Shown here one piece after another: positions 16,701-22,088 of a DNA stretch of 23,762 nucleotides. A program made the translations under genes and the position numbers. Within the stretch, counting starts at the first letter, position 1. Every line of letters starts with the position of its first letter. The notes under the pieces were generated by a model. That model saw only the letters and a list, made by a program, of their open reading frames with translations, was not told the origin of the DNA and made no database searches. The stretch spans positions 1 through 23,762 of the forward strand of contig CAUCWU010000004.1 of assembly GCA_958446555.1 (NCBI GenBank), written 5' to 3'. Origin of the DNA: an uncultured Lachnospiraceae bacterium. Lineage in GTDB: Bacteria > Bacillota > Clostridia > Lachnospirales > Lachnospiraceae.

Positions 16701-17277
16701 AAATCTTCTCGTAGGTCTTTACACCGATTGTCTCCTCGCCCATATAGCGCCATACCCAATGCTCTAGCTCCTCTTCATCATTGATAAAGATTCCTCTATA
16801 TTCAACTGATGGATAGTCAACTTTGATATAGCCATCTGGTATTACTGCTTCTTTTCTCTTTTTGACTGGCACATCGGCAAAGAAATACCAAGGTGATACG
16901 CCAAGCCACTCGCAGAAGTCATAAACACTGTAGATTGTACCGCGCCTGTCACTTCCAATAATCCAAAGCTCACCGTTTTTTTCCTGAATCAAGAACGCTT
17001 CTTTTCGGTAGTCGCCTTCGATATTTTTCATTTTTTCTAGATCACAGGCTTCTAGCTGTGAGCCAAATGCTTCTAAATGTGAGATGCTTCCAACTCGGAT
17101 GCATAGTTTTCTATCATTGCGTGAGTCTTCACTGTTTGACTCGCAGGCAATTTCTTCTACACTGCAGTCAAGTGTTCGAATCAGATCTCGACGCAAATTT
17201 GTGATCGCAAGCTTTACGGCTTCGCTCTCGTTTTCACTAAAATACAGAGCGATTTTGCTGTACTGTCTGATAACCAT
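13735..17277 (-). CDS. GH115 family alpha-glucuronidase, cytoplasmic
   Basis: This 1180-residue enzyme belongs to glycoside hydrolase family 115, which removes glucuronic acid or 4-O-methylglucuronic acid side chains from xylan or related polymers. Family stretches are clear in the first third: RRGTIYSVYDFCEWLGVSPW with YFFADVPVKK at 111-140, VEYRGIFINDEEEL at 158-171, LNYIWPAMHV at 201-210 and MGIVVGTSHCDMLMR at 226-240, then TIWTND-like TLIWTNDNYGYVRRYP. The C-terminal third holds beta-rich modules that resemble the usual GH115 C-terminal domain. No signal peptide is present, so it should act inside the cell on imported oligosaccharides. I chose the ATG at 17277 because GGGAGG lies eight bases upstream; the open frame extends 56 codons further but without a ribosome site and into the promoter region of the divergent gene. 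Confidence 0.93.
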   Translation of the reverse strand: MVIRQYSKIALYFSENESEAVKLAITNLRRDLIRTLDCSVEEIACESNSEDSRNDRKLCIRVGSISHLEAFGSQLEACDLEKMKNIEGDYRKEAFLIQEKNGELWIIGSDRRGTIYSVYDFCEWLGVSPWYFFADVPVKKRKEAVIPDGYIKVDYPSVEYRGIFINDEEELEHWVWRYMGEETIGVKTYEKIFELLLRLKLNYIWPAMHVNSFNLKKENGELANRMGIVVGTSHCDMLMRSNNREWIPWLKKKGYTDVEYDFSIPGRNREILKEYWRESVEQNRDFEVSYTVGMRGIHDSGFETKSLEGLTGDELLQAKIKLLESVMDTQEKILSETLDTEPMKLFVPYKEVLELYDNGLEVPEDLTLIWTNDNYGYVRRYPGEKEKARKSGNGIYYHNSYWAPPGVSYLFICSIPMAQTRNELLKAYKEGIQKLWVTNFGAIKPIEQQLSFYAKLAWEADGNSDRDLETFDETIFLTRWLNQMFTGDPGEKLAPLLLEFDQLTNTRKLEHMDDDCFSQTAFGDEAAARMHRYEKLCNEIESVYETLPAEEKDAFFQLVLMKVQAAYFTNGMYYYADRSRLCIRQGKNSDAKRYVDRSHAFDLARRKLLYYYNHIMSNGKWNGILTPEDFPPPRTAMYPACRVPLTTAKDQMIVTVWNNQTELTFTDGTPKTIELANAGENALTYKIETPEWITLAQGQSVEGILSEEMRFVLNVTPQKETNPSIRRGTIKIYSGDELIAEIPVTDETASVKANLQQQANSTDIDISKIAIEDSGRCVIEAENGRAASDIDQFGWKVIPHLGRLQGSLLEGEVPGAQWACPFYLTEDGDFTLELHRFPSLNSVGRLRVGLSVDNGKMQVFESASTDEHRANWKHNILNNVDILTGRFEKLTVGLHTLTFTVIDPYVSFTRAVLYQSETAAGKEKTLVGKLLDGVSARGNLGLQVTDPANAFLPIRTNLDSYCKHWYGDVTPEPRPDLYLPDAAGKDTLADDDIMLCPSDKQQTITPAQILEKAKKPAFEQEGTIEIDAASALAQTKHANTHASADGIRWNYCDSPSYKGTGLAMYIEQEGLSWNASEAPKLTFTVKSSGGHYCIWVRTWQWGTDSSHYTIGIDGTVIPEGKLYKGRPLWKYASEHVWKWAPVWECDLEDGEHEISIYALSSRLRISEVAITRKGVETGSF

Positions 17278-17344
17278 TCCATTTTCCTCCCGTTTTGTTT
17301 CTAACGCCATCTTACAATAGCGTTTTAAAAAAAGCAAGATCATA

Positions 17345-17373
17345 TTGACAGGTAATAGGGGATCTTTTAAAAT
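17345..17373 (+). promoter_or_regulatory. Strong promoter of the pectinesterase gene
   Basis: TTGACA (17345-17350) and TAAAAT (17368-17373) are separated by 17 bases; the predicted start near 17380 gives a leader of about 37 bases containing GAAAGG. The opposite strand should carry the GH115 promoter in the same 139-base gap, but I could not identify a convincing one. Confidence 0.7.
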
Positions 17374-17416
17374 GCCAGTATGGATTAAATTTTTAGATAT
17401 AGAAAGGACAGATACT

Positions 17417-18355
17417 ATGATTACTATATTAGCAGGACAGGGCACTGACTTTCCTCTGATTGCCGATGCAATTGAGGCAGCTAAAGCTTATGCGCCAAAC
17501 GAGATCACAATTCATATCACACCAGGCCGTTATTATGAAAAACTAACGGTAGAACAGCCTTATATTACACTTGAGGGCGAGGATGCCGCTACAACAATTT
17601 TAACCTATGACGACTATGCGCGTGAGATTATGCCGGATGGCATTAAGAGAGGCACATTTCGCAGCTACACATTATTCTTGCATGCGTCAAATTGCACGCT
17701 TCGCAATTTGACAGTGGAAAATGCTGCTGGACCAGGTAAAGAGGTTGGGCAGGCCATTGCTCTTTTTGCTGAGGGCGAAGGAATTCGAGTGGAAAACTGT
17801 CGTCTGCTTGGAAGTCAAGATACATTATTTACCGGTCCTCTGCCAGAAAAAGAAAAAGAGCCCGGCGGATTTCGTGGGCCGACAGAGTTTGATCCTCGCG
17901 TGAACGGAAGACAATTTTATAAAGACACCTATATCTGCGGTGGTGTTGATTTTATCTTTGGAAGTGCAACTGCCTATTTTGAAAATTGTACATTGGAATC
18001 GCTGCCGGAAGGTGGGGGCTATGTGACAGCTGGTTCTTCTCCAAAAGGACAAAATTTTGGTTATGTTTTTAACCACTGCCGTTTTATTGGAAGTGAGCCG
18101 AACACCTGCTATCTTGGTCGTCCATGGCGCGAGTATGCAAAGGTTGTAATCTTAAACTCAGAGATTGGCGATCATATCAAGCCAGAAGGTTGGCATGACT
18201 GGGGAAAGACGGATGCGCATGGTACCGTATATTTTGCCGAATACAAAAATTTCGGTCCCGGTGCCGAAGGTGTCCGCCCATCTTGGACGCATACACTCAC
18301 CGACAATGAGGCCGAAACTTATACTTATGATTCTATTTTCTGTCGCATATCGTAA
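17417..18355 (+). CDS. Pectinesterase (carbohydrate esterase family 8), cytoplasmic
   Basis: This 312-residue enzyme hydrolyses methyl esters of galacturonate residues in pectin, giving free acid and methanol. It shows the family motifs in order: GRYYEKL at 37-43, GQAIALF at 111-117, SQDTLF with catalytic D135 at 133-138, GVDFIFG with D178 at 176-182, and YLGRPWREY with R235 at 232-240. It has the right-handed beta-helix size expected for a single domain. The ATG at 17417 has GAAAGG nine bases upstream; an upstream in-frame ATG at 17345 falls in the -35 box and lacks a ribosome site. There is no signal peptide, so the substrate must be imported oligogalacturonides. It diverges from GH115 and its last 31 bases overlap the 3' end of the opposite-strand HD-GYP gene. 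Confidence 0.94.
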   Translation: MITILAGQGTDFPLIADAIEAAKAYAPNEITIHITPGRYYEKLTVEQPYITLEGEDAATTILTYDDYAREIMPDGIKRGTFRSYTLFLHASNCTLRNLTVENAAGPGKEVGQAIALFAEGEGIRVENCRLLGSQDTLFTGPLPEKEKEPGGFRGPTEFDPRVNGRQFYKDTYICGGVDFIFGSATAYFENCTLESLPEGGGYVTAGSSPKGQNFGYVFNHCRFIGSEPNTCYLGRPWREYAKVVILNSEIGDHIKPEGWHDWGKTDAHGTVYFAEYKNFGPGAEGVRPSWTHTLTDNEAETYTYDSIFCRIS

Positions 18356-19620
18356 TTGATATCACGATTAATCATTTTGAGCATTGCACGGGCTGCCGGA
18401 GGCCAAAACTGCTTTCCGATTCCGTTTGCAATCTCGTCGTGCACACGAGACTGTGACAAGGCATTTCGATAGGAACGGTTCGACGTCATCGCATCGTAGG
18501 CATCTGCGACAGCGATGATGCGAGCTGGCTCTGGGATCTCTTCTCCCTGTAAGCCTTTTGGATAGCCTTTGCCATCCCAACGCTCATGGTGATATAGAGC
18601 ACCGTATTGAAGATCCGGCATGGATGTAATACGCGATAAAATCTGTGCACCGATCACCGTATGTGCCTTAATTGCCGCAAATTCTTCATCAGTGAGTCTT
18701 CCTGGCTTTCGAAGAATCGCATCATCGACACCGATCTTTCCAACATCATGAAGCAGTGCCGTATAATAAATCGCATCGGCCTGATCCGCATCATAACCAA
18801 GAAGCTCTGAAATCTGCTTTGCATAGGTGGCGACACGAACAGAATGGCCGTTTGTATAGCTATCCTTTGCATCGACAGCGCGGACAAGAGACTCAATTGT
18901 CTCAATTGACTGTCCGTGGATCTTTTCTGCTGCTAGCTCATTCGCTCTAGCTGACCTAATATTTCGAAGAATAATTACAAATGCTGCAAATACAAACAAA
19001 AGCACCAATGCTGCATAGATAAAGCTGTAAATTGAAAAGAAATTCTCATATTTCAACAGTTCATCATGACCATTAATAAATAAGTAACTTACATTTCGAA
19101 GCAAAAATAAACACTCTGCAATCACCAAAATTGTAAGTAAAATTCCATTGACGCGATTACAATCCTCCCGAAGCGCTACGATTGGGCGACATACCCACCT
19201 GCAATAAATCAAATTAATTCCGATTGGCACAATGAAGTCAATCAAAAATGTTGCTAACATGGAATCATAGACTACCGTAAACGGCATTGAAAATAAATAT
19301 AGATATAGATAAAGAAATCTCGCTGCACTACTGACTGGCTTCATCATCTTTCCATAAAAATACATCAGTAAAAATGACGTCGCAAATACAAAGAAATCCG
19401 AATATACAACTACTGTGCTTGCTGTTCTTTCCGGCAACATGATATTTACTAGTCCCATACATATGACAATGTAAATATAAGCGGCAGATGGACACACAAG
19501 CAAAAAACGACCCGATTTTTTCAGCCCGAGTTTTTTTTCTTTTAATATTTTTGTTGTATAAAAATACGACGGAGCAAACGACAATTGTCCGAGTAAAAAA
19601 CAAAGCGATCGAATCGGCAT
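18325..19620 (-). CDS. Membrane-bound HD-GYP domain protein, probable cyclic-di-GMP phosphodiesterase
   Basis: This 431-residue protein has about seven hydrophobic helices in the first 220 residues and a cytoplasmic HD-GYP domain after about residue 240. The domain keeps the conserved residues: H259 in NGHSVR, the HD pair at 291-292 in LLHDVGKIG, HH at 344-345 and the GYP triad at 352-354 in HHERWDGKGYPKGL, and DAYDAMTSNRSYR. HD-GYP enzymes degrade cyclic di-GMP to GMP or pGpG. No GGDEF domain is present. The membrane part is not a recognised sensor domain to me, but it looks like a receiver of an external or membrane signal. The ATG at 19620 has AAAGGA five bases upstream; a TTG eight codons earlier is an alternative. 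It is divergent from the micro-ORF at 19725 and its 3' end overlaps the pectinesterase gene. Confidence 0.9.
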   Translation of the reverse strand: MPIRSLCFLLGQLSFAPSYFYTTKILKEKKLGLKKSGRFLLVCPSAAYIYIVICMGLVNIMLPERTASTVVVYSDFFVFATSFLLMYFYGKMMKPVSSAARFLYLYLYLFSMPFTVVYDSMLATFLIDFIVPIGINLIYCRWVCRPIVALREDCNRVNGILLTILVIAECLFLLRNVSYLFINGHDELLKYENFFSIYSFIYAALVLLFVFAAFVIILRNIRSARANELAAEKIHGQSIETIESLVRAVDAKDSYTNGHSVRVATYAKQISELLGYDADQADAIYYTALLHDVGKIGVDDAILRKPGRLTDEEFAAIKAHTVIGAQILSRITSMPDLQYGALYHHERWDGKGYPKGLQGEEIPEPARIIAVADAYDAMTSNRSYRNALSQSRVHDEIANGIGKQFWPPAARAMLKMINRDINYDMRQKIES

Positions 19621-19649
19621 AAATATCCTTTCTGCATCCAGCAAAAGAC

Positions 19650-19678
19650 TTGTTTTTCTTTTGTCTGTGTGCTATTCT
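19650..19678 (+). promoter_or_regulatory. Candidate promoter of the tryptophan-rich micro-ORF
   Basis: TTGTTT (19650-19655) and TATTCT (19673-19678) are separated by 17 bases, with 4 of 6 matches in each box. The start near 19685 gives a leader of about 40 bases that carries AAAGGAGG. It lies in the gap of 104 bases between this ORF and the divergent HD-GYP gene. Confidence 0.4.
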
Positions 19679-19724
19679 TAACTTAGCAGGCAATCACTGA
19701 CTAGAACACAAAGGAGGTTTCATT

Positions 19725-19799
19725 ATGGGTTCTTTTTTTGCATCTCCATATAACATTTGGTGGGTAGAGATCTGGGATTGGATCTGTGGACGTTTATAA
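19725..19799 (+). CDS. 24-residue tryptophan-rich micropeptide, function unknown
   Basis: A 24-codon open frame begins with ATG at 19725 behind a near-perfect ribosome site (AAAGGAGG at 19710-19717, seven bases spacing) and ends with TAA at 19797. The peptide starts MGSFFASPYN and contains tryptophans at 12, 13, 17 and 19, one cysteine at 21 and a short C-terminus GRL. A W-W pair and aromatic, slightly acidic middle part are seen; no membrane helix of full length and no cleavage site are evident. A hairpin with T-run follows 12 bases after the stop, and a candidate promoter precedes it, so it looks like an independent tiny transcript. A tryptophan attenuation leader is unlikely because no co-oriented gene follows. 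It could be a signalling peptide, toxin or membrane-associated micropeptide; I do not recognise it. Confidence 0.55.
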   Translation: MGSFFASPYNIWWVEIWDWICGRL

Positions 19800-19811
19800 T
19801 AACACCAAACA

Positions 19812-19843
19812 AAAAGACCTGCTCCTTTGGGAACAGGTCTTTT
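19812..19843. terminator. Bidirectional intrinsic terminator
   Basis: AAAAGACCTG (19812-19821) and CAGGTCTTTT (19834-19843) form a perfect 10-bp stem with a further short inner pairing (TCC/GGA). On the minus strand it is followed by TTTTGTTTGG and would end the cytidylate-kinase-like transcript; on the plus strand the T's are in the stem end (TCTTTTGC) and it would end the micro-ORF transcript. Confidence 0.75.
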
Positions 19844-19944
19844 GCTTTCTGGGTATTCTGCCCGCTCCGTTGATTATTATGCCAAATTTGGATAAAAAAA
19901 TCAAGCAGAACGTCATCCATTGTCATTATATTATAATAATTTTA

Positions 19945-20547
19945 TTATTTGAATGCTTTTCTTCGTCTATTGATGTACTCTTCTAGTGCATTGACAGTCT
20001 CATCAATTCCAAGTTTACTGCTGTTGATACTCAGATCGTAGGTTCTAGAATCACCCCATTTATCCTTGCAGAAATAGTTGTGATACTGTTTTCTGTACTT
20101 ATCATGGCGCTCCATCTTAAACTGTGCCTCGCGCTCATTTAGCTCATAGACTTCCATGACACGCTTACACTTTGTCTCGCGATCTCCCAGCACAAACAGT
20201 GAGATGACATTCGGGCGATCACCGAGAACCGTCTCTGCACATCTTCCAACTACGATGAAAGATTCTCCAGCATCGGCTTTTTTCTTTAAATAATCAAACT
20301 GCAAGAATGCAACATTCTCCTCTGCTGAACTGGAAAAACCATTCTGGTTTCTGGAAAACAGAAGCTTTCTTGGCTTTTCGTCGTAGCGTCTCAAATCCTC
20401 TACATTTACATTCATCTCAGCTGCAACTGCATCCAATAGATTGTGATCGTACAGCTTGATTCCGTAGCGGTTTGCAAGCTCCACTGCAATCGCATGTCCA
20501 CCACTTCCAAATTCACGTCCTAACGTTACTATTAACTGATCGCTCAT
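19945..20547 (-). CDS. Cytidylate kinase-like family protein
   Basis: This 200-residue protein belongs to the cytidylate kinase-like P-loop family. The nucleotide-binding loop GREFGSGGHAIAVELA lies at residues 10-25, and the following YGIKLYDHNLLDAVAAEMNV and SFIVVGRCAETVL stretches are typical. It probably phosphorylates a nucleotide or related small molecule, but the family is poorly characterised and the exact substrate is unknown; it is not the essential Cmk. It is soluble. The ribosome site AAGGAGGG lies six bases upstream of the ATG, with its own promoter at 20579-20607 and a terminator at 19812-19843, so it seems to be transcribed alone even though it follows the ArsB-type gene by 63 bases. 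Confidence 0.9.
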   Translation of the reverse strand: MSDQLIVTLGREFGSGGHAIAVELANRYGIKLYDHNLLDAVAAEMNVNVEDLRRYDEKPRKLLFSRNQNGFSSSAEENVAFLQFDYLKKKADAGESFIVVGRCAETVLGDRPNVISLFVLGDRETKCKRVMEVYELNEREAQFKMERHDKYRKQYHNYFCKDKWGDSRTYDLSINSSKLGIDETVNALEEYINRRRKAFK

Positions 20548-20578
20548 CGCTATCCCTCCTTACGCAAAGCTTTCTTTT

Positions 20579-20607
20579 ATTATATAACCTTGCGGTTAAT
20601 TTGTAAA
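20579..20607 (-). promoter_or_regulatory. Strong promoter of the cytidylate-kinase-like gene
   Basis: On the minus strand TTTACA (20602-20607) and a perfect TATAAT (20579-20584) are spaced by 17 bases, 11 of 12 consensus matches. The start near 20572 gives a leader of about 25 bases. A small TAACC-GCAA-GGTTA hairpin lies inside the spacer region. Confidence 0.75.
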
Positions 20608-20610
20608 TCT

Positions 20611-21966
20611 TTAGAAATATCTTGCGAAAATAATCAGCATGGAAATCAGTACCACGAGAATGGTAGCCGGAGCCGCATATCTGCAATACTTGCCCCATCC
20701 GATCGGATAACCATTCTTGGAAGATACGGAGATACCTACTACATTTGCCGAAGCACCGATTGGGGTTGCACTTCCTCCGATATCGGTACCCATAGCGAGT
20801 GCCCATGACAGAGTCTCAAGGTTCACACCCTGCAGAGCGGACAGACTTCTGATAACTGGAATCATTGTTGCTGCAAATGGAATGTTATCCACAAATGCAC
20901 TTGCAAATGCAGAAATCCAGATGATAATTGCAACCATCAACTTGGTATTAGAACCGCTGACCTTACTGATAAACTCTGCGATTACATTAAGAACGCCAGT
21001 CTGCTCTAGTCCACCAACGACAACAAACAGACCAATGAAGAATAACAGTGTCTTGTAATCGACCTTCTTTAACAGCTCTACTGCATACTTATGCTCAACA
21101 ATCAATGTGATGATTGCGATAAAGGTTCCGATGAAGGCAACTGTAAGACCAGTATTTGCATGGGTGACAAGCAGTACAACAGCGATTGCAAAAATGATTA
21201 CACTGCTGATAAATTCAGTCTTATCAGTAATTGCTGAGTTTGGATCTGGACATGATGCCGGATCAACAGGAGCAGTTCCCGGTGTGACAAGCTTCTTTCT
21301 GAAACAGAAATAGAAGTAGATGACTACGACAACCAGAGAAATTGCTGCAATTAAACCAGTGTTTGTCAAAAAGTCAAAGAAACTGTAACCCATAGAGGTT
21401 CCGATGATGATGTTCGGCGGGTCTCCACACATGGTTGCGGATCCACCAAGGTTCGCGCAGAAAATCTCTGCAATGATCATCGGCACTGGATTGCTCTTTA
21501 ACAGAAGGCAAAGCTCAATCGTGACTGCTGCCAAGAACAAAATAACAGTAATACTGTCGATAAACATAGCCAGTACAAAGGACATTACCATAAAGGTAAC
21601 AAATACTGCTGTTGGCTTGTAGTGAACGAGTCTTGCAATCTGCAGACACAGCCAGCGGAAAAATCCAGCCTTTCCCATTCCCTCTACCATAATCATCATA
21701 CCTGCGATGAAAATGATCGTTGACCAGTTAATTCCGGATGAAGACTCTCCGGCTTCACTGGAAGCATGCCAGAAGTCTACTGTAAAGATGCTTCCAATAT
21801 TTAGTGTTTCCATAATTGCACTTCCACTGTGCATCGAAAGGCCAAATACAAGAAGAATCATCAGTAAACCACAGGCCAGTGTAACAATGTGTCTCTCTAT
21901 CTTTTCCGTAATGATCAGGGTGAACATCACGAGAAAGATTAGGACAGCTAAGATCTGTGATACCAT
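20611..21966 (-). CDS. ArsB/NhaD-type (SLC13-like) ion transporter permease
   Basis: This 451-residue protein has about eleven to twelve hydrophobic helices. It carries the two paired loop signatures of the ArsB/NhaD and SLC13 superfamily: NLGGSATMCGDPPNIIIGT in the first half and DIGGSATPIGASANVVGIS in the second half, which mark the inverted repeats that form the transport site. Members carry arsenite, Na+/H+ or dicarboxylates and other anions; sequence alone does not tell which, and no arsenic-resistance gene is nearby. The start has GGGGG followed by a nine-base spacing to the ATG at 21966. A promoter at 22035-22063 probably serves it. Confidence 0.9.
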   Translation of the reverse strand: MVSQILAVLIFLVMFTLIITEKIERHIVTLACGLLMILLVFGLSMHSGSAIMETLNIGSIFTVDFWHASSEAGESSSGINWSTIIFIAGMMIMVEGMGKAGFFRWLCLQIARLVHYKPTAVFVTFMVMSFVLAMFIDSITVILFLAAVTIELCLLLKSNPVPMIIAEIFCANLGGSATMCGDPPNIIIGTSMGYSFFDFLTNTGLIAAISLVVVVIYFYFCFRKKLVTPGTAPVDPASCPDPNSAITDKTEFISSVIIFAIAVVLLVTHANTGLTVAFIGTFIAIITLIVEHKYAVELLKKVDYKTLLFFIGLFVVVGGLEQTGVLNVIAEFISKVSGSNTKLMVAIIIWISAFASAFVDNIPFAATMIPVIRSLSALQGVNLETLSWALAMGTDIGGSATPIGASANVVGISVSSKNGYPIGWGKYCRYAAPATILVVLISMLIIFARYF

Positions 21967-22000
21967 AATATATTTCCCCCACTTTCATAATAATTAGCAA

Positions 22001-22037
22001 AATGGTAGCCGTAGGCTTTCCCATTGCGGCTACCATT
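22001..22037 (-). terminator. Hairpin between the transglutaminase-like and ArsB-type genes
   Basis: AATGGTAGCCG (22001-22011) and CGGCTACCATT (22027-22037) form a perfect 11-bp stem around 15 bases, 51 bases after the stop of the transglutaminase-like gene. On the minus strand it is followed by TTGCTAATTATT, a weak T-tract. It probably terminates the upstream transcript. The -10 box of the next promoter lies partly on its outer edge, an arrangement worth noting. Confidence 0.55.
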
Positions 22038-22063
22038 ATAATGCGATATTCTAGAAAATGGAA
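22035..22063 (-). promoter_or_regulatory. Candidate promoter of the ArsB-type gene
   Basis: On the minus strand a perfect TATAAT (22035-22040) follows TTCCAT (22058-22063) by 17 bases. The -35 box is weak. The start would fall near 22028, inside the hairpin at 22001-22037, leaving a leader of about 60 bases. Confidence 0.45.
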
Positions 22064-22088
22064 GTGGTAAAATAACTTTTTTATTATT

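Noticed and set aside
17345..17416. N-terminal extension of the pectinesterase by 24 codons
   Set aside because: The upstream ATG sits in the -35/-10 promoter region and has no ribosome site; the ATG at 17417 has GAAAGG.
17278..17445. N-terminal extension of the GH115 protein by 56 codons
   Set aside because: No ribosome site precedes the upstream start codons, the extension overlaps the divergent promoter, and GGGAGG is ideally placed for the ATG at 17277.
19725..19843. Tryptophan attenuator (leader peptide plus terminator)
   Set aside because: The peptide is rich in tryptophan and a terminator follows, but no co-oriented gene lies downstream and no competing antiterminator arm is evident.
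19723..19926. 67-codon minus-strand frame covering the micro-ORF and its terminator
   Set aside because: It has no ribosome site before its ATG and runs through the terminator hairpin, so it is not a plausible gene.
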